The translations under genes were made by a program, and so were the position numbers. Shown here one piece after another: positions 9,355 through 18,602 of a stretch of 64,000 nucleotides of DNA. Source of the DNA: UBA6902 sp964393845 (GTDB lineage Bacteria > Nitrospirota > Thermodesulfovibrionia > UBA6902); contig CAYMUX010000002.1 of the NCBI GenBank assembly GCA_964393845.1, positions 1 to 64,000 of the forward strand, read 5' to 3'. Numbering within the stretch: position 1 is the first letter of the stretch; each line of letters begins with the position of its first letter. The notes under the pieces are model-generated. The model ran no database searches, was not told where the DNA came from, and was given only the letters and a program-made list of their open reading frames with translations.

Positions 9355-9999
9355 ATGAATTTAAGATCACTTTACAAAATAATTCTTTCTGCCGTATCTT
9401 TAATCCCTCTTCTATCCTTTAATCTTTACTCCCAGCAACCTACAGCCAAAACATTTTTTGATATCGGGGTTGAGAATGCCGGACAGACGGAATATTCGGA
9501 AGCAATTGACGCCTTTAAACACGCCATAAAATTAAAACCCGACTATGCAGAGGCGCATTTCAGCCTCGGTCATTCATATTACAGCCTTCATAGGTATAAT
9601 GAAGCCCTTGATTCATATAAAAATGCTGTTAAAATCAATCCGAAGTTTGAGGAGGCCCTTATATCTTTAGGAGTTGTTTCTTCAATGCTCGGCAAAGAGA
9701 AGGAAGCTGTTGATGCTATGGAATCCGCAGTCAAGATCAATCCCAAAAATGCGGAATCTCAATACACCCTCGGTAATTTATACAGTGAACTCGGAAGATA
9801 TCCGGAAGCGGTTGAAGCCTATAAGCAGGCTGTAATAATAAAACCGAAATTTGCCGAGGCCCACTATCATCTCGGTATTGCGTATATCAAGTCAGGCAAA
9901 TCAATGCTGCCTTATGCAAAAAAAGAACTTGAGGCCCTGAAAGGATTAAACAAAGACCTTGCAGACGAGCTTGACAGTCTGATAAAAAGCGTAAAATAG
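9355..9999 (+). CDS. secreted TPR protein
   Basis: A 214-residue protein with an N-terminal signal peptide (about 1-27, ending near LYSQQP) followed by four or five consecutive 34-residue TPR units with the canonical pattern (YAEAHFSLGHSYYSLHRYNEA, FEEALISLGVVSSMLGKEKEA, NAESQYTLGNLYSELGRYPEA and FAEAHYHLGIAYIKSG begin the visible repeats). It probably acts as a periplasmic or lipid-free scaffold; no partner is evident. It stands alone between moaA and the DUF433 gene. Confidence 0.8.
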   Translation: MNLRSLYKIILSAVSLIPLLSFNLYSQQPTAKTFFDIGVENAGQTEYSEAIDAFKHAIKLKPDYAEAHFSLGHSYYSLHRYNEALDSYKNAVKINPKFEEALISLGVVSSMLGKEKEAVDAMESAVKINPKNAESQYTLGNLYSELGRYPEAVEAYKQAVIIKPKFAEAHYHLGIAYIKSGKSMLPYAKKELEALKGLNKDLADELDSLIKSVK

Positions 10000-10080
10000 T
10001 ATTTCTTCGCAATCCGAATGGATTTCTTTTGATTTTTACTATCCATTCTGATACTTTATTTTAAAGAGGAGATAAATTAA

Positions 10081-10317
10081 ATGAACAATCGTATCGAAAG
10101 TGATCCCAATATCTGTCATGGGCAGCCCTGTATTAAGGGGACAAGGATTATGGTTTATATTATCCTTGAACTTCTGGAGGCAGGACTTACGGCTGATGAT
10201 ATAATCAGAGACTACTACCCTAATCTGACAACGGATGATATTAAAGCCTGTCTTCATTATGCTACCGCTCTAATAAAAGAGCAGGAATATGTCCCTTTTG
10301 AAGAGTCCGTCCTTTGA
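10081..10317 (+). CDS. DUF433 family protein, probable antitoxin
   Basis: A 78-residue DUF433 protein with the typical opening DPNICHGQPCIKGTRI followed by the helical IILELLEAGLTADDIIRDYYP segment. The family is a small helix-turn-helix-like antitoxin usually encoded before a PIN-like DUF5615 protein, which is the case here. A good Shine-Dalgarno AGAGGAG precedes the ATG. Its TGA stop overlaps the TTG start of the next gene, implying translational coupling. Confidence 0.9.
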   Translation: MNNRIESDPNICHGQPCIKGTRIMVYIILELLEAGLTADDIIRDYYPNLTTDDIKACLHYATALIKEQEYVPFEESVL

Positions 10318-10670
10318 GATTTCTGATTGACGAAAATATCTTCCCGAAGATAACCTCCTACCTTCGCAGCGTGGGGCATGATGTAAAGTCTCTTCAGGAA
10401 GAAAGCATTTTCAAAACTACCGATGACAAGATTGTTCAAATGGCAAAAGATGAGGACAGAACGATCATTACATTTGATAGACACTTTGGAAATGTTATGA
10501 AATACCCGCCTCATAATACCGCCGGAATAATACATATCAGAATACATCCGCCTCTTCTGAAGGATATTCTTCCTGCGATAGACAATCTTTTTAAAAAATA
10601 TGCCTTCCCTTCTTTTCATGGGAAACTTATAGTCCTATCCAGAAGAGGATATAGAGTTAGAACGAAGTGA
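10314..10670 (+). CDS. DUF5615 PIN-like protein, probable toxin
   Basis: A 118-residue DUF5615 (Mut7-C-like/PIN-like) protein: RFLIDENIF gives the first acidic residues, and DDKIVQMAKDEDRTIITFDRHF gives the later conserved acidic positions of the PIN fold. This would be the ribonuclease partner of the upstream DUF433 protein. The start is TTG, overlapping the upstream stop (TTGA), which fits the RFLIDEN opening of the family. Nuclease activity is an inference from fold similarity. Confidence 0.88.
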   Translation: MRFLIDENIFPKITSYLRSVGHDVKSLQEESIFKTTDDKIVQMAKDEDRTIITFDRHFGNVMKYPPHNTAGIIHIRIHPPLLKDILPAIDNLFKKYAFPSFHGKLIVLSRRGYRVRTK

Positions 10671-10758
10671 TAGTTGAAATCCGGGATCAATAGAAAAAGG
10701 GCGCATTGAGCAATGCCGCTAATTTGACAAATGCTGATCGGGTTGCTTCACTATCTTG

Positions 10759-13257
10759 TCAAAACAACAGCCTTAAATTCCTAACCTCATCCCTCCAGGC
10801 TTCAACTTTTTTAAACACACTGTCTTCATATGTTTTAACCTCTAAAGAATTCCCGTGTCTGGTTATGATAACAGCGCCGTTCAAGTCAGTCCTGAACACC
10901 CTCGCCCCGGCCCTTTCATATCTCTCAATAGTTTCCTGATGAGGATGGCCAAAGGAATTGCCTCTGCCGGCGCTAATAGCCGCAATCCGGGGGCTGACGG
11001 CATTAATGAAATCTTCAGAGCTTGAAGTCCTTCCCCCATGATGAGGCACTTTGAGAATATCGCTCTTGAGGCGGTTTCCAAGATATAAAATATCTTCTTC
11101 GGCCTCATTTTCAATATCTCCGGTGAAAAGAATTGAGGCGTCATCCGATTCTATTTTCAAGACCAGGGAATCGCTGTTTTGACTGGAAAACTCCTCACTT
11201 GATGAATCAGCATTGAATTCATCATAAGGATGAAACACATAAATCCTGTATCGATTACTTTCAAGTACGTCTCCCCGTTTAAGAATTTTGTATGGGACAT
11301 CTTTTTTTACTGCTTTCTGAAATAGTACCTCCGCACCGTCAGACATCATGCCGTTAAACCATATCTCTCCGACATCAATATGATCTATAACATAAATAAG
11401 CCCGCCGTAATGGTCGGGATGGGGATGGCTCATTACCATGTAATCAATCTTTCTTATCCCTTTTGACCACAGATAAGGAGCGATAACCCTCATCCCCATA
11501 TCGGGCTCTTTTGTACTTCCGTCAATAAGCATGACTTTTCCGTCAGGCAGCTCAACTACGGAAGCGTCCCCCTGCCCTGCGTCCAAGAAAGTGACCCTCA
11601 GCTTATCCTCAGACAGATATGGGCTGAGTAAATAAATACCGATGACAAAGGCCAGAGGCGCTAATCTCCATTTCAATGAGCTCGTCATAAGAAAAATCAA
11701 TGAAAGGAAGTAAAGCCCGATTATTGCAAATGAAGGATTGTGGATGTGAACATTTGCATACGGTACATTTGTAAAACTGTTTATGAGTTTTAGAACAAAA
11801 TACGTCAATGTATCAATCAAACCATTTAACGGCATGGAAGACATATTAAAAATGAGTGCGCTGAAGCTTGAAATAAAACCAAGAGGAAGTATTACAAAAC
11901 AGATGAGAGGGGTCATGAGTAAATTTGTGAGCGGCGAGATCAAAGGAAACTGTTTAAAATACAAGGCGACAAAAGGCGCTGTCCCCAGAACAGCAGCAAT
12001 AGTTATTAAAGTCCCTGTTCTTATTTTTTCATAAGCGTTATTGGCCCCTCTTTTAATTCCCTCCCTGCTAAGAAGAGACACCGGGCGGTCTAAACTTGAA
12101 ATTGAACCTCCCCCTTTTTTAAAGGGGGATTGAGGGGGATTATCTTCTGTAATTCGTGCCCTGTGTTCCAATACATACCCGATGGAAAGGACCGCAGTAA
12201 AGGACAGTATAAACGAAAGTTCAAACAGCGCCTCCGGATTCCAGAGCAGAATAAGAGTTGCCGCAATTGACAGGGAATTAAGCCATTGGTCCTTTCTGCC
12301 GAGCAATAGTGCAAGCATATAAATAAAAACCATTACAAAAGACCGTATTGTCGGAGTGCTTAAACCGGAAATCACTGCATATATGACTAATATGGGCAGC
12401 GTTAATAAAATAGCTATCTGAGTCGGTATTATGTACAGAGTCATCCTTGTGAGGCATTTAGCAGGCAAGCACTTGATCATCGACTTCGTCATTGTAAAAA
12501 AGATAAACGCAAGCAGCCCGAAGTGAGTTCCGGATATGCTGAGGATATGTGCAAGCCCTGTTGAGCTGAACGCGTCTCTCATGTCCTGGCTGATGCCACT
12601 TGTCAAACCTGTTATCATTGCATTGTGAAAAGATGCGTTTTCTCCTGAAAGACTTTTATTTATTATCGTCCCGAGTTTCTGCCGTATTTTGAATATCCGG
12701 GTTAATAGTCCGCCTCCCCTGTTAATGATCTCCAATTGCTTCACAAAGCCGACGGCCGCGATTCCCGACTGTTTTAAATCGTGTGAATATAATCCCGGAT
12801 TTCGGAAGGCGCTTGGCTCTCTCAATTTTGCTATGGCGCTGATCCTGTTGCCCGGATCAAGCAGACCTTCATTAAAATTATTCCCGAACTGTTTCGGCAA
12901 AAGCACAAGCCGGACACTCCCCCGGATTTTTCCCCCTTCTATAATTACATCATTAATCGTGAAGCGAAGCTTATCTCCTGACATCTCCGGGACATCAATA
13001 ATAGTCCCTTCAATAAATATATCCTCATCCGGGAATCTTATCTCAGGGAGAGCATCCTGTCTGATAAAGCTATAGAAAAATCCGCACATCACGGCGCAGA
13101 CAAATAAAATGGTCCTCTTCCTGTTTGCATGTCGTTTGAAAAACAGCGCGATTGCAATTGCAATAAACAATGTAATAATTGTCACAGGGAAAAATGGCAA
13201 GAAGTTGAAGGCGGCGATGCCGGATATAAATGAAAAGGCAAAATTAATCATGCTCAT
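10759..13257 (-). CDS. comEC: ComEC/Rec2 DNA-uptake channel protein
   Basis: An 832-residue polytopic inner-membrane protein that forms the channel for single-stranded DNA in natural transformation. The order is N-terminal TM pair and DUF4131-like domain, the competence membrane domain (SISGTHFGLLAFIFF and following helices, about 240-560), and a C-terminal metallo-beta-lactamase domain with the HxHxDH motif SHPHPDHYGG (about 610-620) and later HHGG and GH elements. The full set of domains suggests a working protein. Around residues 373-390 a C-tract palindromic element inserts the in-frame peptide EDNPPQSPFKKGGGS in a cytoplasmic-type loop. No other competence gene is nearby. Confidence 0.93.
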   Translation of the reverse strand: MSMINFAFSFISGIAAFNFLPFFPVTIITLFIAIAIALFFKRHANRKRTILFVCAVMCGFFYSFIRQDALPEIRFPDEDIFIEGTIIDVPEMSGDKLRFTINDVIIEGGKIRGSVRLVLLPKQFGNNFNEGLLDPGNRISAIAKLREPSAFRNPGLYSHDLKQSGIAAVGFVKQLEIINRGGGLLTRIFKIRQKLGTIINKSLSGENASFHNAMITGLTSGISQDMRDAFSSTGLAHILSISGTHFGLLAFIFFTMTKSMIKCLPAKCLTRMTLYIIPTQIAILLTLPILVIYAVISGLSTPTIRSFVMVFIYMLALLLGRKDQWLNSLSIAATLILLWNPEALFELSFILSFTAVLSIGYVLEHRARITEDNPPQSPFKKGGGSISSLDRPVSLLSREGIKRGANNAYEKIRTGTLITIAAVLGTAPFVALYFKQFPLISPLTNLLMTPLICFVILPLGFISSFSALIFNMSSMPLNGLIDTLTYFVLKLINSFTNVPYANVHIHNPSFAIIGLYFLSLIFLMTSSLKWRLAPLAFVIGIYLLSPYLSEDKLRVTFLDAGQGDASVVELPDGKVMLIDGSTKEPDMGMRVIAPYLWSKGIRKIDYMVMSHPHPDHYGGLIYVIDHIDVGEIWFNGMMSDGAEVLFQKAVKKDVPYKILKRGDVLESNRYRIYVFHPYDEFNADSSSEEFSSQNSDSLVLKIESDDASILFTGDIENEAEEDILYLGNRLKSDILKVPHHGGRTSSSEDFINAVSPRIAAISAGRGNSFGHPHQETIERYERAGARVFRTDLNGAVIITRHGNSLEVKTYEDSVFKKVEAWRDEVRNLRLLF
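12105..12141. repeat. C-tract palindromic element inside comEC
   Basis: CCTCCCCCTTTTTT pairs with AAAGGGGGATTGAGGGGG. On the coding strand it gives the peptide NPPQSPFKKGG, the hallmark of this element when translated. It lies in frame and does not interrupt the gene. Confidence 0.85.
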
Positions 13258-13390
13258 TCCGGCTCTCTCATGAGAAAGTCATGTCCCCTGTAATAAATTT
13301 ATTACTGATTTTCCAAGATGCTATATTAATGCTTACTCAATACACTTCCAGGTACAGACTGTTTGCCGGTTTTTCTTTTCTTTGACACCG

Positions 13391-13741
13391 TCACGGCTCC
13401 AGCAGTCTCAGGCGTATAAGCTTCTTGGCAAGCGCATAAATGTCGCTTCTATGTCCTTCCTTCCTGAGGCCTGCCGCAACGATAACTACTACGATTTGTT
13501 CTTTTTGGACTTTATAGATAATCCGGTATCGCTGTCCCACAGCGCGGATGCTCCTGAAACCGATAAGCTCTCCGGTAAGAGGCCTGCCCTGTTTATCAGG
13601 ATCTGTCGATAATCGGTCAATGACGTCCGATATCTTTGCCCTTATCCTCCGGTCAGAGATGCCTTTGAGCATCTTCATAGCGGCGGGGGTAATGGCTATC
13701 TGATAAGTTAAATGCCGAGCTGTTTTTTTGCCTTGTCCCAT
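13391..13741 (-). CDS. RelE/ParE-family toxin
   Basis: A 116-residue protein with the RelE fold: the helical PAAMKMLKGISDRRIRAKISDVIDRL segment, then LTGELIGFRSIRAVGQRYRIIYKVQKEQIVVVIVAAGLRKEG, which carries the conserved Arg-rich beta-strands of mRNA interferases. The first ~10 residues overlap the antitoxin gene by 34 bp in another frame, so a slightly later start is possible. It is the second gene of the operon, after the Phd/YefM-like antitoxin. Confidence 0.88.
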   Translation of the reverse strand: MGQGKKTARHLTYQIAITPAAMKMLKGISDRRIRAKISDVIDRLSTDPDKQGRPLTGELIGFRSIRAVGQRYRIIYKVQKEQIVVVIVAAGLRKEGHRSDIYALAKKLIRLRLLEP

Positions 13742-13983
13742 GGAACCAGCTTACCCTCCTGCATTTCTTTAATGCTCCTGCGCAGGTCCTTCATCAGATT
13801 TTCATCGCTCAGCACTTCAAGCGTCTCTGCAACCGTCTCGTACAATTCCCACGACATCACGGCCAGCACGGGTTTGCCGCGACGGGTGACGGCTATAACT
13901 TCCGTATCTTTTTCATGCTCGAAGTCTTCGGGCATGGAAGTCAGCTTCTTTCTTGCTTCTATGATAGGCATTGTTTTGGTCAT
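13708..13983 (-). CDS. Phd/YefM-family antitoxin
   Basis: A 91-residue Phd/YefM-type antitoxin: PIIEARKKLTSMPEDF and VIAVTRRGKPVLAVMSWELYETV are the classic N-terminal dimer/DNA-binding segments. The C-terminal helix rich in Glu and Lys would wrap the toxin. A strong AGGAGG lies about 8 bp before the ATG at 13983. It overlaps the RelE-like toxin gene, as is usual, and the complex probably represses its own promoter. Confidence 0.9.
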   Translation of the reverse strand: MTKTMPIIEARKKLTSMPEDFEHEKDTEVIAVTRRGKPVLAVMSWELYETVAETLEVLSDENLMKDLRRSIKEMQEGKLVPWDKAKKQLGI

Positions 13984-14062
13984 GTAATGCGCCTCCTGTA
14001 ATGGTACATTTAAGAGTACATCATAAAGTCCGTTTCAGTCAAGGCGATGGAATCTCACCCTC

Positions 14063-14155
14063 TCATACGTCCTGAACATCAAACATGAGCCGGTGAAATT
14101 CTTCTTCAATCAGGCGTACCTTCCAGGCCATGTCATCCCGCCGAGGTCTATAAAA
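14063..14155 (-). pseudogene. 3' relic of a type III mod gene
   Basis: Read on the minus strand this stretch gives MAWKVRLIEEEFHRLMFDVQ, then DV and a stop, almost the same as the last residues of the intact mod gene (MTWKVRLIEEEFHCLMFDVQDV, stop at 18599). The nucleotide match covers about 85 bp with scattered silent changes, then stops. The 5' part of the gene is absent, so this is a remnant of another methyltransferase gene on the far side of res. Confidence 0.85.
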
Positions 14156-14339
14156 CCTATCTGCATCTCTTCTCCTGAACAGAATATATGATAGATATAT
14201 CCAAGAAAATATTTATCCTGTTATAAACAGAATGATAATTGAAATAGTAATGGGTTAATTGTAGACAGCCTCTTTAGAGCTTCGATAAATCCGGTAATCG
14301 GCATCTATTCGCCAAATGTCAATTTTGGTGTCTGACCCC
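14156..14339. other. non-coding stretch between the mod relic and res
   Basis: AT-rich, with no supported gene. The last 20 bp before the res stop contain TTGGTGTCTGACCCCT, a string of the kind often seen at the edges of repetitive or REP-associated elements; only one copy is visible in this window, so a mobile origin is not shown. Confidence 0.4.
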
Positions 14340-17300
14340 TCAAATTTCTAATAATGAACTTTGAACTTTTTCTATTAATTTTCTGATATATACATCTTTA
14401 TCATCCTTCTGAAAAAGGACATTACAATCATTAAATTCTTTCTTTGACATGGGGTTATCTTTGCCAAACCATTGAATTTGAGAATGCAATGTTGGAGTGA
14501 CAATAAATGAATTCAAGATTATGTTGGGATCGGGAAGTTTTATTTCTACTTCCTTTATTGTTTTGTAAAATTGTATTTTCCTGTCATTACGCCCTTCTGC
14601 AAAGCGCAATCCGTGAGGATCAATAAAAGTGATGAACTGTTTATCCCCTTTAATCAGCCATAAAATAAAATCAGGATAAAATCCGCCATCCTGAAAGAAA
14701 CCTATTCCTTTACCCTTACTTTCATTTCTTAATAAATAGAGCTTCATGTCTTTAAAGACTTCTAACTTATTTTTATAATATTTCATTAGGTCAAGGACGA
14801 ATTCCTTCTCACTTTCTTTCAACTCTACAGGCGTAACCCTAATGCGATTGTTCTTCAGGTATATAAGGGGATGATAGAGATGACAATCAAAAATGATAGG
14901 CCCGATCTCCTGATATAAACCATTTGAGCGTTTGGCCTCAATCTCATCAAGCTTTCCTTTCTCGATAGCTTCTTTGATTTCAAGAAGCTCGTCAATAATA
15001 TCCTGCTCCTGTAGCTGTACTTCAAAACTATATTCACGATCCTTAAATTCGTCTGCAGAAATTTCCTGATATTCCAGGTGTTCATTATCCCAAATTGCTT
15101 TCTGGTGTTTGTAAAATCGCTCAGTATATTTTTTCATTAGGGCAATCGCTATTTCCTGCCACTGAGTAACTTTTTTAAAATTATCAGGCTGTAGTTGATC
15201 TTCCGGGATATAAAGGTGGTACCATCCATCATTGGATAATAGTTCAACCATTTTTTCATGAGAAAAATTTAGATTGAACCAGGCCTTTTCATTTTTGAAT
15301 TGCTGTAGTTCAGTATAGATTGCATCAATATCCATAAATGCCACATGTCGGCTATCGAACTTACCAAGATTTAATTGTGCCTTTGTTATGGAGGTCGATG
15401 CACCCTTGCTCTGCTTCACCTGAATCTTAGGATACCAGTTCAAGACAACCGGATATTTCCGTAAATATGAACTTTGCGGGTCAAGTATTGGTTTAGGGCC
15501 ATTGCGTTTAAAGTCGAGGCCTTCCTTTAATCCCGGAACCTTAAGTTTATGACCCTTGGGCACATTTTCCTTGATAGGCAGCACAATTTTTCTTTTCTCA
15601 TCATCTGTCGGCAGCCCTTCTTCTTTAAGGTACTCATTAAACTGGCTCATATAATCTGCGCGTATGCCAAAGATGTTTAAGGTCTCAACCAATTCTATGT
15701 GTGCTGGTGCAGTATTTTGCAGTACTCTTCTGCTTCGCTTCAGGCAGAAATCTACTCCTTTTAAACGAACTCCTCTGCCGAATAGTTGAATGATTTGCGG
15801 GCCTTCTCCTCTCCCGATATTCATAAGCCCCATAGTGCTGACTCTCCAACTGCTCCATCCCTCTGTAAATTTCTTTGAACCTATTAATATGTTGATGCTC
15901 GAATCTTTATCATTTATGGCTCTGAATAGTGATCCTGAAAACTCCATATCTGCAACTACAAGTTCATCATGCACTTCACAGAGTTTGCAAAGCGCTGATA
16001 CGTCACCGACATTAATTACACCGAAAGGGTCATTGTCTCCAAGCCGCAATGCTATCTCACCTTCAGAACCCTTAAGATTTTCCACATGAAGCTTTGCGCG
16101 TGATGAAGCATTAAAGATCACCCTGAGAATATCATCATAAACTTCATCTGCTGTCAGTTCTTGATTATTGAGATACGCAAAAGCGCGTGTAAAGATATCA
16201 TTCCCATGCTCATCGAGCAGATCGGCTTTGCCTGTGAGAAGTTTCTTAATATGATCAATCGTATCTTTCTGATTTTCGACAAAGCTTGCAAGGTAAAGCA
16301 GAATATCAATAACGTCTGAAACCTTTTTCTTGTTTTCTGTCCTTACCGCATTGACGCTTCCACCGACAAATACCCATAGCGGTTTTTCAATGAGAAACTT
16401 GCGTAAGGGGTCTTTTTTATCTTCAAACAATTTCTGCTGCTGATAAAAAGCCAGCAAACAGGCTGTTAGATATCGCTGACGATTTACTTCTTCCGAGTCA
16501 TCCTTTAAATTTAAAATCCGATATTCTTTGCCATAACCGTCACCGTAAAAGTATTTATATGAATAGTCAAATAATGTGCATTTGACGTATTCCTGCTCCA
16601 GCTTTTTCCCGCGATCCCCTGTGGCCGCTCTTACAGCCTGTCCGAAGGTTGCAGAATACTCAAATGAAAACCCGTTTTCACAAAGCTGGTCGCGCCGTGA
16701 CTTCCAGTCCACACCACTTGCGCCCCTGTGTCCTTCATCCACAAGCACAAGGTTATCTCCTTCAAAGGCTTCAATGGCGACAGTCTTTTCCCCTGATTCT
16801 TCTCTGAGTTTATGTATATCAATAATTTCTACTGACCGTCCAAAATAAAGCCCCCGGCCATCTTTTGAGAAAAGTTCAGCATCCATGCCTGAGATGCGGA
16901 ATTCTTCAAGATGCTGATTAGAAAGCCCTTCATTAGGTGTTAACAGGATAATCCTGTTCATTAAGCGTTCCCTATTGTGAGCTTTGAGATAATGTTGGTA
17001 CTGAAGAATGTTTACGTGCATAAGGAGAGTCTTGCCGGAGCCGGTAGCGCTCCAGTAAGCAAGTTTATTTAAATCCTTGGTAGCATAGACGTCAATTTTA
17101 TCACGATCCGCTTTATCTGAATTAAACCGTTCCACATGTTTATTAAGGTCTAAGAGAAGTTTTTCAGAATCCTGAAAATACCGATCCAGATATATTTCAG
17201 AAAATAGCAGTGACAGATACTGAAAATACTTTAAGTTCAGAATCTGTCCTTCCATGTTGCGCCGTTCAGTAATAGCTTTCCAGTGGCGGACTATGTTCTG

Positions 17301-17546
17301 ATCATAGGCAAGCAGGATATCGGAAGTTAGTTCCTTCCGTTCAAAAAGGCGGGAACTGAGCACATAATAAAAGCGGCTGATATTGTCTTCGTCAAAGCCC
17401 TCACGTTCAGGCTCTTTCATACCTAAGGTAAGTTGTTCAAAGTTCTTTACCTCAAACAAACTTAAAATCCATTGGTTGAGAACGAGTTTTTGGTCAAACT
17501 TAAGAGGAGGGGTTAAAGCCTGGTTATTGGATTTTTTCTTTGCCAT
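14340..17546 (-). CDS. type III-like restriction endonuclease subunit Res (helicase-nuclease)
   Basis: A 1068-residue SF2 helicase-nuclease. Walker A TGSGKT is at 168-173, the DEGH box is in LVLVDEGHRGASG (about 270), and motif VI is represented by IIQLFGRGVRLKG near 590. Near the C-terminus GFYPDFILWL followed by ITFIDPHGLR is the candidate PD-(D/E)XK-type nuclease site, with His where Lys is more usual. In type III systems Res cuts DNA after ATP-driven communication between two recognition sites and needs Mod. It is the last gene of the mod-DUF1016-res operon, 6 bp after the DUF1016 gene. Confidence 0.88.
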   Translation of the reverse strand: MAKKKSNNQALTPPLKFDQKLVLNQWILSLFEVKNFEQLTLGMKEPEREGFDEDNISRFYYVLSSRLFERKELTSDILLAYDQNIVRHWKAITERRNMEGQILNLKYFQYLSLLFSEIYLDRYFQDSEKLLLDLNKHVERFNSDKADRDKIDVYATKDLNKLAYWSATGSGKTLLMHVNILQYQHYLKAHNRERLMNRIILLTPNEGLSNQHLEEFRISGMDAELFSKDGRGLYFGRSVEIIDIHKLREESGEKTVAIEAFEGDNLVLVDEGHRGASGVDWKSRRDQLCENGFSFEYSATFGQAVRAATGDRGKKLEQEYVKCTLFDYSYKYFYGDGYGKEYRILNLKDDSEEVNRQRYLTACLLAFYQQQKLFEDKKDPLRKFLIEKPLWVFVGGSVNAVRTENKKKVSDVIDILLYLASFVENQKDTIDHIKKLLTGKADLLDEHGNDIFTRAFAYLNNQELTADEVYDDILRVIFNASSRAKLHVENLKGSEGEIALRLGDNDPFGVINVGDVSALCKLCEVHDELVVADMEFSGSLFRAINDKDSSINILIGSKKFTEGWSSWRVSTMGLMNIGRGEGPQIIQLFGRGVRLKGVDFCLKRSRRVLQNTAPAHIELVETLNIFGIRADYMSQFNEYLKEEGLPTDDEKRKIVLPIKENVPKGHKLKVPGLKEGLDFKRNGPKPILDPQSSYLRKYPVVLNWYPKIQVKQSKGASTSITKAQLNLGKFDSRHVAFMDIDAIYTELQQFKNEKAWFNLNFSHEKMVELLSNDGWYHLYIPEDQLQPDNFKKVTQWQEIAIALMKKYTERFYKHQKAIWDNEHLEYQEISADEFKDREYSFEVQLQEQDIIDELLEIKEAIEKGKLDEIEAKRSNGLYQEIGPIIFDCHLYHPLIYLKNNRIRVTPVELKESEKEFVLDLMKYYKNKLEVFKDMKLYLLRNESKGKGIGFFQDGGFYPDFILWLIKGDKQFITFIDPHGLRFAEGRNDRKIQFYKTIKEVEIKLPDPNIILNSFIVTPTLHSQIQWFGKDNPMSKKEFNDCNVLFQKDDKDVYIRKLIEKVQSSLLEI

Positions 17547-17552
17547 AGTATT

Positions 17553-18602
17553 TCATTTCAAATTCTTTTTTGCTTCCCGCATCTCAAGTTCGAGATACTT
17601 CTTTTCTCTTTGCAGTTCTTCCCGGAGTTCTTTTTCCGTCGGCAGGTACAGTTTATATTTTGAGGCAAAAATGGTCTTGCTGTTTTCCAAAAGCGTGTAT
17701 TTTGCCATCGCCTCGTTCTTCTCAGCGCACAGTATCAGGCCGATTGTCGAGTTGTCTTCAGACTGTTTGACCTCTTTTTCAAAATAGCGGACATAAAAGT
17801 CCATCTGTCCCAAGTCCTGATGCGTCAACTTGCCGATCTTAAGGTCAATAAGCACAAAGCATTTCAGGATGTAGTTGTAGAAAACAAGGTCAATGTAAAA
17901 GTGGTCGCCATCTATGGTTATTCTCTTCTGCCGGGCCACAAATGAAAAGCCCTTGCCAAGTTCAAGAAGGAAATCGTGAAGCTTGTCCATGAGACCCTGC
18001 TCCAATTCGGTTTCAAGATATTCCTTGTTTTCTTTTAAGCCGAGGAATTCTAGGACATAAGGGTCTTTGATAATATCTTTCGGCCCGGGTCCCGGCTCAA
18101 GCTTCTGTATTTCCGCCTTCACCAGCTTCTTGTCCCGGCTTGCCAGGAGACGTTCATAATAGAACGAGTTAATCTGCCGCTCAAGCTGCCGGGTAGACCA
18201 GTTGCCGGTGATGCATTCTTCAAGATAGAATTCACGGGTAGATTCTTTTTCCACGCGCATCAGCAAGCGGTAATGTGTCCAGCTCAATTGGCTACGCAGT
18301 GCGTCGCCAATTGGAAATACCAGATAAAACTGCCGTATGTTTTTTACATTAGAATAATCAAAGCCCTTGCCAAACTCCTTGCTTAGACGCGCCGATAGTT
18401 CCTTCAGCAGGTATTCTCCGTATTCAGCCTTTGTCTTCCCCTTCTGTTCGTCTTCGACGATAACCCTGCCGATATTCCAGTAAGCCTGCACCATTGCGAA
18501 GTTTACAGCGCGGAAGGCGGTACTGCGGGCCTCTTCGAGAATCTCCTTAACAGCCTTGTATGTTTTGTTAATTGTTTTAACGGCAGTATCTTTCTTCATC
18601 AT
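17553..18602 (-). CDS. DUF1016/YhcG PD-(D/E)XK nuclease
   Basis: A 349-residue DUF1016 (YhcG) protein. The N-terminal half (about 10-170) is the helical DUF1016_N domain with the typical AYWNIGRVIVEDEQKGK and LSWTHYRLLM segments. The C-terminal half has the nuclease-like core FYIDLVFYN and CFVLIDLKIGKLTHQDLGQMDFYV, giving D and D-x-K active-site positions. The start ATG overlaps the mod stop by 4 bp (ATGA), so it is translationally coupled to mod. DUF1016 genes often lie inside restriction-modification operons; its task there is not settled, and the intact active site suggests nuclease or structure-specific DNA processing. Confidence 0.9.
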   Translation of the reverse strand: MMKKDTAVKTINKTYKAVKEILEEARSTAFRAVNFAMVQAYWNIGRVIVEDEQKGKTKAEYGEYLLKELSARLSKEFGKGFDYSNVKNIRQFYLVFPIGDALRSQLSWTHYRLLMRVEKESTREFYLEECITGNWSTRQLERQINSFYYERLLASRDKKLVKAEIQKLEPGPGPKDIIKDPYVLEFLGLKENKEYLETELEQGLMDKLHDFLLELGKGFSFVARQKRITIDGDHFYIDLVFYNYILKCFVLIDLKIGKLTHQDLGQMDFYVRYFEKEVKQSEDNSTIGLILCAEKNEAMAKYTLLENSKTIFASKYKLYLPTEKELREELQREKKYLELEMREAKKNLK

